NCBI RefSeq assembly: GCF_006540305.1
Contig: NZ_BJOR01000001.1
Span: 7,874,001-7,938,000 of the forward strand
Length of the DNA: 64,000 bases
Reading direction: 5' to 3'
Source: Streptomyces sp. 6-11-2
GTDB taxonomy: Bacteria; Actinomycetota; Actinomycetes; Streptomycetales; Streptomycetaceae
Position numbers and translations under genes: made by a program. Within the stretch, counting starts at the first letter, position 1. Each line of letters begins with the position of its first letter. Positions 1-8,678 of this stretch are shown one piece after another. The notes under the pieces were generated by a model. That model did not search any database, was not told where the DNA came from, and saw only the letters and a list, made by a program, of their open reading frames with translations.

Positions 1-629
1 TACTGGGGCACGGACAGGCCATGGACGGGGCGCTCATGTCCGACTCCTTCGCCCGCTATGCACGGCAACTCGACGGCACGATGCCCTACGACCCGGAGCA
101 GGCGAGGTTCCTGCTCAAGCAGGCAGGGCACGAGGGGCTCGCGCTGCCGGTCGTCACCACCAGCTCGTACTCCGTGATCGCTCGGCCGGCGCAGGCCATG
201 CTGCCCGGGCTGCGCGCGGCCGGCCTGAAGGTGGAACTCACCCAGCAGGAGTGGCTGACCTTCCGAGCCAGCGTGGCCGCCAAGACATTCCCGGTCCACT
301 CGTGGGGGACGGCACCGAAGTTCGGCGATCCCGCCTCCCTCGCCGACTTCATCGGCGGCACCGGCGCCTTCGCGATGAACCTCGACTTCCAGGACGACCG
401 GATCGACGAACTCCTCGCCCAGGGGCGGCAGACGGCCGACCCCGGCCTGCGGGACGAGATCTACCTGGAAACGGAGCGGCGGGCGCTGGAGCTGGTCCCG
501 ATGACCTACACCGTCCGCCGTGAGCAGGGCGAGGCCCACTACCACTACGTCAAGGGCTACCAACACCCGCCGAAAGGTGCGTGGACCGCCGTGGCCCTCC
601 GTCGGACCTGGATGGAGAAGGCAGCGTGA
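1..629 (+). CDS. ABC transporter substrate-binding protein, family 5 (5' part outside window)
   Basis: Extracytoplasmic solute-binding protein of the dipeptide/nickel (SBP_bac_5, DppA-like) class that hands ligand to the permeases just downstream. The frame is open from base 3, so the start and lipoprotein signal lie upstream and only the last ~209 residues are visible. They include the family's C-terminal lobe: a YDPEQARFLLKQAG segment, then a helix-strand pattern ending RRTWMEKAA. The stop overlaps the next gene's GTG start (GTGA), which implies coupled translation. The ligand cannot be read from the sequence; the hydrolases in the same cluster suggest an amide or peptide-like compound. Confidence 0.9.
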   Translation, partial: LGHGQAMDGALMSDSFARYARQLDGTMPYDPEQARFLLKQAGHEGLALPVVTTSSYSVIARPAQAMLPGLRAAGLKVELTQQEWLTFRASVAAKTFPVHSWGTAPKFGDPASLADFIGGTGAFAMNLDFQDDRIDELLAQGRQTADPGLRDEIYLETERRALELVPMTYTVRREQGEAHYHYVKGYQHPPKGAWTAVALRRTWMEKAA

Positions 630-1570
630 GGCGTTTCCTGTTCAGACGGTTCGCCCAGGCGGCCGTGCAGTTGTTCGTTGTCGGCAGCATCGTTTTCTTC
701 CTGGTCCGGCTCATACCCGGCGATCCCGCCAGGGCCGCCCTCGGCGATTCCGCCACGGAGGAGCAGGTTGCCCAGACACGGCAGGCGATGCACCTCGACG
801 AGCCCTTCATGAAGCAGTTCCTCGGGTTCTGGGGGCGACTCTTCCAGGGCGACCTGGGCACCTCCCTGATCAGCGGCCGGGAGGTGATGCAGGATCTGCC
901 GTCCCGGATCGGCAACTCCCTCGAACTGGTCCTCATCGCCCTGGCCGTCTCGCTGGTGCTCGGCATCGTCCTCGGCCGGCTGGCCGCCACCCGTGCCGAC
1001 CGGCCGGCGGACCACGCGCTGGTCGCAGGGTCGATCTTCGGGATCTCCCTCCCTGTCTTCGTTGTCGGCACGCTGCTGCTGCTTGTCTTCGCGTTCCTCC
1101 TCCCCATCCTGCCGCCGCGCCGCTTCACCTCGCCGCTGGAGGACCCCCTCACGCATCTGCAGACGCTGATCCTGCCGGTGATCACGCTGACCGCGGCGTC
1201 GTGCGCCGTGATCACCAGAATGACCAGGGCGGCCATGCTCGAGACGCTCACTGCGGACTACGTCCGCACCGCGCGCTCCAAAGGGCTGGTCGAACGGCGT
1301 GTGATCAACCGCCACGCCCTGCGCACCGCCATGCTGCCCGTGGTCTCCGCGACCACGGTCGAGCTGACCACGCTCATCGGCAGCACCGTCCTGGTGGAGA
1401 CCATCTTCGGCTGGCCCGGCATGAGTTCGCTGCTGATGGCCGCCGTGGGACAGCGCGACTACCCCGTCATACAGGCCGTGGTGCTGGCCGTCGCGACCAT
1501 CGTCATCCTGGTCAACCTGGTCGGAGACCTGGTGGTCAGGGCCCTCGACCCCCGGGCGGAGGACAACTGA
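626..1570 (+). CDS. ABC transporter permease, DppB/OppB-like
   Basis: Inner-membrane permease (about 314 aa, normal for the family) of a dipeptide/nickel-class importer. It opens MRRFLFRRFAQAAVQLF with the first membrane helix, has the long extracytoplasmic stretch after LIPGDPAR typical of DppB, several further helices, and the ATPase-contacting EAA loop around ARSKGL. I chose the GTG at 626, which overlaps the binding-protein stop, over an upstream in-frame ATG at 581 inside that gene. It pairs with the second permease two bases downstream. Family is firm, substrate unknown. Confidence 0.95.
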   Translation: MRRFLFRRFAQAAVQLFVVGSIVFFLVRLIPGDPARAALGDSATEEQVAQTRQAMHLDEPFMKQFLGFWGRLFQGDLGTSLISGREVMQDLPSRIGNSLELVLIALAVSLVLGIVLGRLAATRADRPADHALVAGSIFGISLPVFVVGTLLLLVFAFLLPILPPRRFTSPLEDPLTHLQTLILPVITLTAASCAVITRMTRAAMLETLTADYVRTARSKGLVERRVINRHALRTAMLPVVSATTVELTTLIGSTVLVETIFGWPGMSSLLMAAVGQRDYPVIQAVVLAVATIVILVNLVGDLVVRALDPRAEDN

Positions 1571-1572
1571 TC

Positions 1573-2466
1573 ATGACCACTGTTCCGCAACCCCTGGTGC
1601 AGGCCCCGCCAGATGCACCAACGAGCGGCGGTAGCGGCCAGAAATCCTTTCTCAGAAGGATGGTGGCGAACCGCAGGACCTCCGTGGCGGGCGCCTTGCT
1701 GCTGCTGGTCGCTCTCCTCGCCGTCTTCGCACCGCTGATCGCCCCGCACGACTACCGCGACATCGTCGGCAAACCACTCTCCTCGGGCGGGGTCCTGGGC
1801 ATCGACGACTTCGGCCGCGACGTCCTCTCCCGACTGCTCATCGGTCTCCGCACCTCCCTGGAAGTGGCACTGTCGGCCGTTTTGGTGGCCGCGGTGCTGG
1901 GCGTGGCGCTGGGGCTGGTGGCCGGATACGCCGGCCGCCGGATCTCGGTCGTCATCATGCGCGGCATCGACATCCTGCTCAGCTTCCCGCCGATCGTGCT
2001 GGCGATCGCGGTGGTGGCGGTGCTCGGCCCGGCGCTGGTCAACGTGGTACTGGTGATCGGCGTGCTCTACATCCCCCGGTTCACCAGGATCGTCTACAGC
2101 CAAGTGCTCGCGATCAGGCACGTGGAATACGTCGAGGCCTCGGAGATCATGGGCACGCGACCGGCCGTCATCGCCCTCCGGACGATTCTGCCGAATGTCG
2201 CCGCCCCCGTGATCGTGCAGCTCAGCCTCTCGGTGAGCTTCGCCATCCAAATGGAGGCCGGCCTCAGCTTCCTCGGCCTCGGGGCGCAGCCGCCACTGCC
2301 GTCCCTGGGCACGATGGTCGGCTCCGGACGCGACTTCCTCGAGGTCCAGCCCACCCTGCTGGTCTACCCCTCCGCACTGATCATCGTCGTCGTCCTCGCG
2401 CTCAACGTCTTCGGCGACGGCATGCGCGACCTGCTCGACCCGCGCCGTCGCGGCAGGAGTTCCTGA
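1573..2466 (+). CDS. ABC transporter permease, DppC/OppC-like
   Basis: Second permease subunit, about 297 aa. A short cytoplasmic N terminus is followed by FLRRMVANRRTSVAGALLLL (first helix), the DppC-type HDYRDIVGKPL and GIDDFGRDVLSR segments, and the EAA loop near ASEIMGTRPAV. The ATG at 1573 lies two bases after the DppB-like stop, so the two are co-translated. The frame is open far upstream, but that extension runs through the first permease in another frame and is not real. Confidence 0.95.
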   Translation: MTTVPQPLVQAPPDAPTSGGSGQKSFLRRMVANRRTSVAGALLLLVALLAVFAPLIAPHDYRDIVGKPLSSGGVLGIDDFGRDVLSRLLIGLRTSLEVALSAVLVAAVLGVALGLVAGYAGRRISVVIMRGIDILLSFPPIVLAIAVVAVLGPALVNVVLVIGVLYIPRFTRIVYSQVLAIRHVEYVEASEIMGTRPAVIALRTILPNVAAPVIVQLSLSVSFAIQMEAGLSFLGLGAQPPLPSLGTMVGSGRDFLEVQPTLLVYPSALIIVVVLALNVFGDGMRDLLDPRRRGRSS

Positions 2467-2511
2467 CCACACGGGCTCCCCGACGGCGGCACCCATATCG
2501 AAAGGAATCAC

Positions 2512-3315
2512 ATGACCGCGGCTCTCCCCACCACCCACCGGCTCGGCGAACTCTCCTGGACCCAGGTGAAGCAACTGGCCGAACAGGACCCGATCATCCT
2601 GCTGCCCATAGGCGCGGTCGAGCAGCACGGGCCGCACCTGCCGGTCCACGAGGACTCCATCGTCGCCGAGTGGGTGGCCGACCGGCTGGCCAAGGACAAC
2701 AACTGCTATGTCGCACCTGCGCTCCACTACGGGCACTCCGGCACCTTCCGCGGTTACCCCGGCAACCTGTCGCTGAGCCAGGCGACGCTGCGCACGGTCA
2801 CCTACGAACTCATCGAGGCGCTGGTCCAGTCCGGCTTCCGACGCATCGTCATCATCGACAACAACGGCGGCAACGTCGGGCCGGTCACTGGTGCGAGCCT
2901 TGACGCGCGGCGCGACTTCGGGGTCCTGATCGGGCATCTCTACCCCTGGCAACTGGGCTATGCGCTCATGCGGGACGTGTACGAGGACCCGGCGACGGCG
3001 TACGGCCACGGGGCGGAGCCCGAGCACTCCGCGATGCTCGCGCTCTTCCCCGACCAGGTGCAGAGCGACCTCGCCGTCGCCGGCGGCCTGGAGTCCGCCG
3101 ACGGCTGGACACCGACCAGCTACAACGAGGCGGCAATCCCCGGCTATGACGTCCGCGGCACCGTCCTGTGGGACTTCTCCGAGGTCAGCCCGACCGGGTG
3201 CACCGGCGACGTGAGCCTGGGCAGCGCGAAGACCGGCGAGATCTGGATCGAGCGGGTGATCGGGTTCTGCTCCGCCTACCTGCAGGAGTACGCCCGGAAC
3301 ACCTCGGCCAAGTAG
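2512..3315 (+). CDS. Creatininase-family amidohydrolase with an altered metal-site motif
   Basis: Creatininase/MftE-type hydrolase (267 aa), a family of metal enzymes opening cyclic amides or cleaving amide bonds. The N-terminal GAVEQHGPHLP motif (residues 35-45) and the later YGHGAEPEHSAML stretch are present. The central NGHGGN (or NGHYEN) motif, whose His is a metal ligand, reads DNNGGN at residues 116-121, so that His is replaced by Asn. The gene sits between permease and ATPase genes of one importer, 45 bp after the permease stop, and probably acts on the imported compound. The altered motif makes the exact activity uncertain. Confidence 0.85.
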   Translation: MTAALPTTHRLGELSWTQVKQLAEQDPIILLPIGAVEQHGPHLPVHEDSIVAEWVADRLAKDNNCYVAPALHYGHSGTFRGYPGNLSLSQATLRTVTYELIEALVQSGFRRIVIIDNNGGNVGPVTGASLDARRDFGVLIGHLYPWQLGYALMRDVYEDPATAYGHGAEPEHSAMLALFPDQVQSDLAVAGGLESADGWTPTSYNEAAIPGYDVRGTVLWDFSEVSPTGCTGDVSLGSAKTGEIWIERVIGFCSAYLQEYARNTSAK

Positions 3316-3354
3316 CCCCCTGCTCCGTCCTGTGTGACCGTCTGAGGAGACGCC

Positions 3355-5031
3355 ATGACAACCGGTACGACTTCTTCCGACCCGATCCTCTCGGTCGAGG
3401 GGCTCTCGGTGGACTTCCGGATCGCCGGTGCCTGGACACCCGCCGTCAAGCACGTCAGCTTCTCCGTGGCCAAGGGCGAGGTGGTCGCGCTGGTCGGGGA
3501 GTCGGGTTCCGGCAAGTCCGTCAGCTCGATGTCCGTGCTCGGTCTGCTGGGGCCGGAATCCCGGCGCCGCGGCAGCATCCAGTTCGACGGCACCGAACTG
3601 CTCGATCTCGATGCCGAGGCCCTGCGGGCCATCCGGGGCAAGCGGATCGCGATGATCTTCCAGGAGCCGATGACGGCACTCAACCCCGTCTACACCATCG
3701 GCGAGCAGATCATCGAGGCGATCCAGTGCCACGAGCCCTTGCCGGCCGCCGAGGCCCGGACGCGGACGCTGGAGTTGCTGACGACGGTCGGCATCCCCGA
3801 GCCGGAGCGCCGCATCGACAGCTACCCGCACCAGCTCTCCGGCGGGCAGCGCCAGCGCGCAATGATCGCCATGGCCGTCTCCGGCTCGCCGGAGGTCATC
3901 ATCGCCGACGAGCCGACCACGGCACTCGACGTCACGGTGCAGGCGGAGATCCTCGAACTCCTCCGCCGCCTGCAGAAGGACCTCAATTCGGCGGTCGTCA
4001 TCATCACCCATGACATGGGGGTTGTCGCCGACCTCGCCGACCGGGTGGTGGTCATGCGGCGGGGCGAGGTCGTCGAAGAGGCCCCGGTCGCCCGGCTCTT
4101 CTCCGATCCGCAGCACGAGTACACGCGCAAACTGCTCGCCGCGGTGCCGCGACGGCAGGCCGGCGGGCGAACGGAACCGACCCCGGCCGGCACCGCCACC
4201 GGCCCTGGTGGGGCGGCGACGCTCCGGGTCACCGACCTGGAAGTTGAATATCCCGGACGGCTGGGCCGCAAGGGCTTCAAGGCCGTGCACGGCGTGAGCC
4301 TCGCCATCGAAAAGGGCAGAGTCCTCGGCCTCGTGGGGGAGTCAGGCTCGGGCAAATCCACCATCGGCCGGGCGATCGTCGGCCTGGCGCGGGCCTCGGC
4401 CGGCTCGGTGGAGATCTGCGGTACCGAGGTGACGCGCCTCAAGGGCCGGGCGCTGCGGGACTTCCGCAGAACATACTCGATGGTCTTCCAGGACCCGGGA
4501 TCCTCGCTGAACCCCCGGCTGTCGATCGGGGACTCCATCGCCGCCCCAATGATCGTCAACCGCTTCGCGGACCGCCCCGCCATCCGCAGGCGTGTGCTGG
4601 ACCTCCTCGACCAGGTCGAGCTGCCCACCGGCTGGACCGACAGGTTCCCGCACGAGCTCTCCGGCGGCCAGCGGCAGCGGGTCGGTATCGCCCGCGCACT
4701 GGCCCTCGAGCCGGAGCTGCTCATCGCCGACGAGCCGACCTCCGCCCTCGACGTCTCCGTCCAGGCCACCGTGCTACGGCTGTTCCAGGAACTGCAGGAC
4801 AGGCTCGGCTTCTCCTGCCTGTTCATCAGCCACGACCTGGGCGTCGTCGAGCTGCTGGCCCACGAGGTCGCCGTACTGCAGCACGGGCGACTGGTCGAGC
4901 AGGGCCCCGCCCGCGAGGTGCTGAACAGCCCGCAAACCGACTACACGCGCAGGTTGGTGGCGGCCGCGCCGGTGCCCGACCCCTCGGAGCAGGCCGAGCG
5001 TCGCAGACTCTGGCAGGTGATGGCGAGGTGA
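3355..5031 (+). CDS. Fused dual ATPase of a dipeptide/nickel-type ABC importer (DppD-DppF fusion)
   Basis: Cytoplasmic energising subunit, 558 aa, with two complete nucleotide-binding domains. Domain 1 has Walker A GESGSGKS at residues 48-55, signature LSGGQRQR and Walker B IIADEPTTALD. Domain 2 has Walker A at 328-335, a second LSGGQRQR and LIADEPTSALD. Each domain ends with the C-terminal segment typical of oligopeptide ATPases. One fused protein replaces the usual separate DppD and DppF. The start ATG at 3355 follows GAGGAGAC. It is the last gene of the importer operon and converges with the GntR gene. Confidence 0.95.
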   Translation: MTTGTTSSDPILSVEGLSVDFRIAGAWTPAVKHVSFSVAKGEVVALVGESGSGKSVSSMSVLGLLGPESRRRGSIQFDGTELLDLDAEALRAIRGKRIAMIFQEPMTALNPVYTIGEQIIEAIQCHEPLPAAEARTRTLELLTTVGIPEPERRIDSYPHQLSGGQRQRAMIAMAVSGSPEVIIADEPTTALDVTVQAEILELLRRLQKDLNSAVVIITHDMGVVADLADRVVVMRRGEVVEEAPVARLFSDPQHEYTRKLLAAVPRRQAGGRTEPTPAGTATGPGGAATLRVTDLEVEYPGRLGRKGFKAVHGVSLAIEKGRVLGLVGESGSGKSTIGRAIVGLARASAGSVEICGTEVTRLKGRALRDFRRTYSMVFQDPGSSLNPRLSIGDSIAAPMIVNRFADRPAIRRRVLDLLDQVELPTGWTDRFPHELSGGQRQRVGIARALALEPELLIADEPTSALDVSVQATVLRLFQELQDRLGFSCLFISHDLGVVELLAHEVAVLQHGRLVEQGPAREVLNSPQTDYTRRLVAAAPVPDPSEQAERRRLWQVMAR

Positions 5032-5058
5032 CGCGCCATCGCCCACCGGGGCCGCGGG

Positions 5059-5739
5059 TCAGTGCAAGTGCGAGACCACCCTCTCGTCCGGCTGCAGATG
5101 GCGGCGCAGTGTGCGCTCGGCAGCGTCGAAGTCGTGCACGGTCAGCGCCTCCAGCAGCGCTCGGTGCTCCGGACCGATGACCGTCAGCCGCTTGGGCCGG
5201 ACCGACACGGCTCTGACCCCGATCCGCTGATGCCTCGGCTGAAGGCTCGTGTAGAGGTCGATCAGGACGCTGTTCCCAGTCGCCTTCACAAAAGAATAGT
5301 GGAAGAAGAAATCCATCTTCGCGTGTTCGGCGATGGCGTCGCGATCCCCGGCCCGGCACCGCGCCAAACGGTCCGGATCCTCCATCAGGTCCAGATGCTC
5401 GGAGAGTTCGGCCGGAATCTCGATGTGTTTTTCACAGAGAATCCTGAAGCCGTGGATCTCCAGGACCTGCCGCATCTCGTAGGTCTCGAAAAGCTCCCCG
5501 GCCGTCACTCTCCGCACCTGGGCGCCACGCCGGGGGAGCAGGTCGATGAACTTCTCCGCCGCCAACCGGTGGAGGGCCTCGCGCACTGGTGTCCGCGACA
5601 CCCCCGCCTCGTCGGAGACCACCTTCTCCTCCAGGAACGACCCCTCGGGGAACCGTCCGCTGAGGATCGCCTCCTTTGCCCACTGGTAGGCCCGTTCACC
5701 GGCCGTCACAGGCCGGCTTTCGTCGAATGACCCGTTCAT
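5059..5739 (-). CDS. GntR-family regulator, FadR/FCD type
   Basis: DNA-binding repressor or activator, 226 aa. The N terminus carries a GntR winged helix (VVSDEAGVSRTPVREALHRL) and the C-terminal two thirds form the all-helical FCD ligand domain, with acidic and His residues suited to binding a metal plus a small organic acid. It is transcribed away from the aldolase-amidase pair across a 56-bp gap carrying two ATGTATACC copies, and converges with the importer operon. The likely job is ligand-controlled expression of the flanking catabolic genes. Confidence 0.92.
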   Translation of the reverse strand: MNGSFDESRPVTAGERAYQWAKEAILSGRFPEGSFLEEKVVSDEAGVSRTPVREALHRLAAEKFIDLLPRRGAQVRRVTAGELFETYEMRQVLEIHGFRILCEKHIEIPAELSEHLDLMEDPDRLARCRAGDRDAIAEHAKMDFFFHYSFVKATGNSVLIDLYTSLQPRHQRIGVRAVSVRPKRLTVIGPEHRALLEALTVHDFDAAERTLRRHLQPDERVVSHLH

Positions 5740-5753
5740 CTCGCCCCTTTGTC

Positions 5754-5773
5754 ATGTATACCCAATGTATACC
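5754..5773. promoter_or_regulatory. Candidate GntR operator, two ATGTATACC repeats
   Basis: Two identical 9-mers (5754-5762 and 5765-5773), each containing the palindrome GTATAC, lie exactly 11 bp apart, one helical turn, between the divergent GntR and aldolase starts. FadR-type GntR proteins often bind such short palindromic half-sites, so this is the probable operator. The assignment to this regulator is inferred from position. Confidence 0.6.
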
Positions 5774-5795
5774 AGAATTCCGAGGGAGTCCCGCA

Positions 5796-6554
5796 GTGCC
5801 TGATCAAAACCGCAGATACGCCGCCTGGCTGTCCGGCCCGAGTTTCGCCGCAGCCGAGATCGTCGCCCAGCTCGGCTACGGCGCGGCGGTGTTGGACATC
5901 GAGCACGGCTCCTTCGATCTCGCCGATCTCGAACGCTTCATCCCGTTTCTCCGACGGCTGAACCTCGATGTGCTGGCGAAGGTGCTGGGACCGGAACGCG
6001 GACCGATCCAGCAGGCTCTCGACTTCGGCGCCACCGCGGTCGTCATCCCCCACGTCGAGAACGCCGCGCACGCCGCCACCGTCTGCGCCTTCGCCAAGTT
6101 CCCGCCCCTGGGCGACCGGAGCTTCGCCGGCGGCCGCACCGCGCGGTACGGCGGTTTCGACGACGACTGGATCGCGCGGCAGGACCGCGAGACCCGGGTG
6201 TACCCGATGATCGAGGACGCCGGCGCCATCGACGAGATCAAGGACATCCTGGCGCTCCCCACCGTCGACGGTGTCTTCGTCGGCCCCAGCGACCTCTCCA
6301 TGCGTCGTGAGCGAGGCGCCTACACCCGCTCCGCGGACGACTTCTCCGACCTCCAGCTGGTGGCGGACGCGGCCCGCGCCGCCGGCAAACCATGGGTGCT
6401 GCCCGCCTGGTCCGCGGCGGAGAAGGAGTTCGCGCTGACGCATGGGGCCGACCAGCTGGTCCTCACCATGGAGCACGGCGCCCTCATGGCCGGCTTCGGG
6501 GCGGCCCTCGCCGAGACCGCCGAACTCACCGCCGCCCTCGACCAGCACCGCTAG
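5796..6554 (+). CDS. HpcH/HpaI-family aldolase
   Basis: Metal-dependent class II aldolase or lyase of the HpcH/HpaI (2-keto-3-deoxy acid aldolase) family, 252 aa. The TIM-barrel motifs are visible: LDIEHGSFD near residue 30 (catalytic-loop His), PMIEDAGAIDEI (metal Glu) and VGPSDLSM (metal Asp). The GTG at 5796, eight bases after GAGGGA, gives the usual family length; an upstream ATG would run through the regulator's promoter. It is followed 10 bp later by the amidase and probably cleaves a C-C bond late in the pathway. Confidence 0.88.
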   Translation: MPDQNRRYAAWLSGPSFAAAEIVAQLGYGAAVLDIEHGSFDLADLERFIPFLRRLNLDVLAKVLGPERGPIQQALDFGATAVVIPHVENAAHAATVCAFAKFPPLGDRSFAGGRTARYGGFDDDWIARQDRETRVYPMIEDAGAIDEIKDILALPTVDGVFVGPSDLSMRRERGAYTRSADDFSDLQLVADAARAAGKPWVLPAWSAAEKEFALTHGADQLVLTMEHGALMAGFGAALAETAELTAALDQHR

Positions 6555-6564
6555 GAGACAGACC

Positions 6565-7359
6565 ATGCTCACCACCGTCGGCCAGTTCAACGCCACCACC
6601 GACAAGGCCGCCAACTTGGAGGCCGCCGCAGCCCTGATCGGTCAGGCGGCCGCCCAGGGATCGCAGCTCGTCGTACTGCCCGAGAACGCCATGTACTCCA
6701 ACCCCGACCCCGAGGCGGACATCGTCCAGCACACCGAGCAGATCGACGGCCCGTTCGCCACCGCGATCGGCACGCTGGCCAGGCGGCACGGCATCGCCGT
6801 CGTGGCGGGCATGACCGAGACACCGGCAGCCCAGGGAGAACGGCCCAGCAACACCGTCCTCGCGGTGGACCAGAAGGGCGATCTGCTCGGGGTGTACCGC
6901 AAGGTCCACCTCTACGACGCCTTCGGGTACCGCGAGTCGGACCGCGTCCAGGCCCATACGCCCTCGCCGTTGCTCTTCACCCTGGAGGGGGTCACCTTCG
7001 GCGTCATGACCTGCTACGACCTCCGGTTCCCGGAGATGGCGCGATTCCTGATCGACACGGGTGCCACGGCCCTGGTCGTCCCCGCCGCCTGGGTGGTCGG
7101 CCCGGCCAAGGAGGACCACTGGACCACGCTGGTCCGCGCCCGGGCGATCGAGAACACCGCCTACGTCCTGGCCTGCGGTCAGACCGGCCCCAACTGCACG
7201 GGCCAGAGCCTCATCGTGGACCCGATGGGCCACGTGGCGGCATCAGCGGGCGAGGCTCCCGGGGTGGCGTCCGCCGTCGTCGACGCGGCGCGTGTGGTGG
7301 CCGTCCGCGCCAAGAACCCCAGCCTGGCGAACCGGAGGTTCCGGGTCGTCTTCGACTGA
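6565..7359 (+). CDS. Carbon-nitrogen hydrolase (nitrilase superfamily amidase)
   Basis: Cytoplasmic amidase or carbamoylase-type enzyme, 264 aa. The Glu-Lys-Cys triad is intact: E40 in VVLPENAM, K113 in YRKVHLYD and C150 in MTCYDLRFPE. An AGGAGA ribosome site precedes the ATG at 6565. It is co-transcribed with the aldolase and followed by a strong hairpin. With the creatininase-like enzyme it points to stepwise hydrolysis of an imported amide. The precise substrate class (omega-amidase, carbamoyl amide or nitrile) cannot be told from sequence alone. Confidence 0.93.
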   Translation: MLTTVGQFNATTDKAANLEAAAALIGQAAAQGSQLVVLPENAMYSNPDPEADIVQHTEQIDGPFATAIGTLARRHGIAVVAGMTETPAAQGERPSNTVLAVDQKGDLLGVYRKVHLYDAFGYRESDRVQAHTPSPLLFTLEGVTFGVMTCYDLRFPEMARFLIDTGATALVVPAAWVVGPAKEDHWTTLVRARAIENTAYVLACGQTGPNCTGQSLIVDPMGHVAASAGEAPGVASAVVDAARVVAVRAKNPSLANRRFRVVFD

Positions 7360-7384
7360 GGGGCCGGACGGACCCGGGCCAGCC

Positions 7385-7427
7385 GGCAGTCTGTGGCGGA
7401 GTCACCCGGACTCCGCCACGGACTGCC
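7385..7427 (+). terminator. Hairpin terminator after the amidase gene
   Basis: Two 18-base arms (7385-7402 and 7410-7427) pair fully apart from one U-G wobble, around a 7-base loop. No U tract follows, which is usual for high-GC actinobacteria. It lies 26 bp after the amidase stop. Confidence 0.75.
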
Positions 7428-7429
7428 AG

Positions 7430-7615
7430 TCAGCCCCTGAACGCGACGGCGTCTTCCACCGCCATCACCTGCTTGCGGAAGCGCCCCTCAACGTTGCCCT
7501 GGTCCTGCGAGATCGCCACCACGAGGCCGGCCCGGATGAGCGGATCGTGAACGCCGTCCTCGCCGCCACGCACAGCGTGGACGCCACCGAACCCCACACC
7601 ATGCACGGCCGCCGC
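7430..7615 (-). pseudogene. Unidentified 3' coding remnant
   Basis: On the minus strand a frame ending at 7430 reads as credible protein, including RAGLVVAISQDQGNVEGRF and the end KQVMAVEDAVAFRG, but it has no start and becomes noncoding upstream. I do not recognise the family. It is probably the tail of a gene lost by deletion. Confidence 0.25.
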
Positions 7616-7863
7616 CGAACAGCCGCTTCCACACAGCCCCGGTCACGGACCGACCCAACGCCCGAACGGCGGAGCCCACCGAACGCTGCCGACCCGGGCC
7701 GACGGCATCGGCTGCCACTGGCGACCTGGTCGCGCCCCTTCTGCCACTGGAGGCGGGGGAGTGGGCGAACCCGCGCACTGCCGGTGGCGCGGCGCCACTG
7801 GTCTTGTCGAGGGGCAGTGCAAGACCTTGCGTCGGCGACAGGGGGAGGCCCCGCACTCGTAGG

Positions 7864-8002
7864 CTGCGGAGACGCGCCGGCTTGCCCATGGCCTGCTTCA
7901 CAGCGGCCGCGCCGCAATGGTGCCGCAGTCATGGACTGCGGAGACGCCAGCCGCGCACCCCGCCTGCTGCCGCAATGGTGCCGCAGCTGTGGCTGCGGAG
8001 AC
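7864..8002. repeat. Short repeats forming CCGCAG...CTGCGG hairpins
   Basis: In the gene-poor stretch 7616-8222 the 10-mer CTGCGGAGAC occurs three times (7864, 7936, 7993), and the 18-mer starting GCCGCAATGG occurs at 7911-7928 and 7969-7986, about 58 bp apart. Each full copy can fold as CCGCAG/CTGCGG (7923-7941, 7981-7998). No open frame explains it. It could be a decayed tandem repeat or a small structured transcript. Confidence 0.45.
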
Positions 8003-8222
8003 TTCTCCGTCGGTCTGACCACCGAAGCCCGGGTGCGTCCCGACAGAAGGGTGTGGCGTTTGGTCTTCAGCCCGCAATGTGCCCTGTGCTTCTTCGCACA
8101 CGCGGCTCAGCTTTCGAATTGACCAAGAAAAGGAACCTGGAATAGAGGGTGGCAGTACCAGGGGGCCACGTTGGTGCACTCGCGTACGCCCTTGCGCCGC
8201 GCGTTGTCCCGTTGCGGGATCG

Positions 8223-8678
8223 TCAATCGGTCCGGGTGCGGAGGCTCCGCGCCAGGGTGGGGATCATCACCGTCGCAGGGACGAGGTGTAGCCCGAGGAG
8301 GGCGGTGGTGGTGGCGGTGTTTGCCCCGGAGACGAGGGGCGGGACCAACGAGATCGCGGTCAGCGACAGTGCCGTCCACACGAATCGCTTGGCGGGGCGA
8401 GCGCTCCAACGAAGAAGAGCGACGGCCATGACGATGCCCACGACCGAGAAGAAGCCGGTCACCACGGCGAACCCCGACAACGGGATCGTCTCGCCACCAT
8501 CGGGGACCTCGAAGTCGACGCCAACGGCCTGGGCCAGCGCAGCGGCGAGGGTGGTGGCCACCATCGCTGCGAGCGTGGCAATGAAGCCGGTGCCGACGAG
8601 CCTGCGGAGTCGGTGGGTATGGCTGGTCTGGCCCGGTGCCGGGCCTGCGACGACCCCGGTGTCATTCATGCCGTTCAT
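8223..8678 (-). CDS. DUF6069-family membrane protein
   Basis: Small integral membrane protein, 151 aa, with four predicted helices (starting near residues 29, 68, 101 and 126). It has the FEVPDGGETIPLSGF segment after helix 1 that marks DUF6069 proteins. Function is unknown. Its ATG overlaps the stop of the upstream 98-aa gene (ATGA), so it is the third gene of a coupled set led by an ECF sigma factor; this suggests a role in the sigma factor's response. Confidence 0.8.
   Translation of the reverse strand: MNGMNDTGVVAGPAPGQTSHTHRLRRLVGTGFIATLAAMVATTLAAALAQAVGVDFEVPDGGETIPLSGFAVVTGFFSVVGIVMAVALLRWSARPAKRFVWTALSLTAISLVPPLVSGANTATTTALLGLHLVPATVMIPTLARSLRTRTD

Noticed and set aside
520..1572. 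Upstream extension of the second permease frame
   Set aside because: It overlaps the first permease in another frame and has no family features; the ATG at 1573 is well placed.
1459..4290. 943-codon minus-strand open frame
   Set aside because: It is antisense to permease, creatininase and ATPase genes with clear motifs; Arg/Asp/Gly-rich composition is typical of high-GC shadows.
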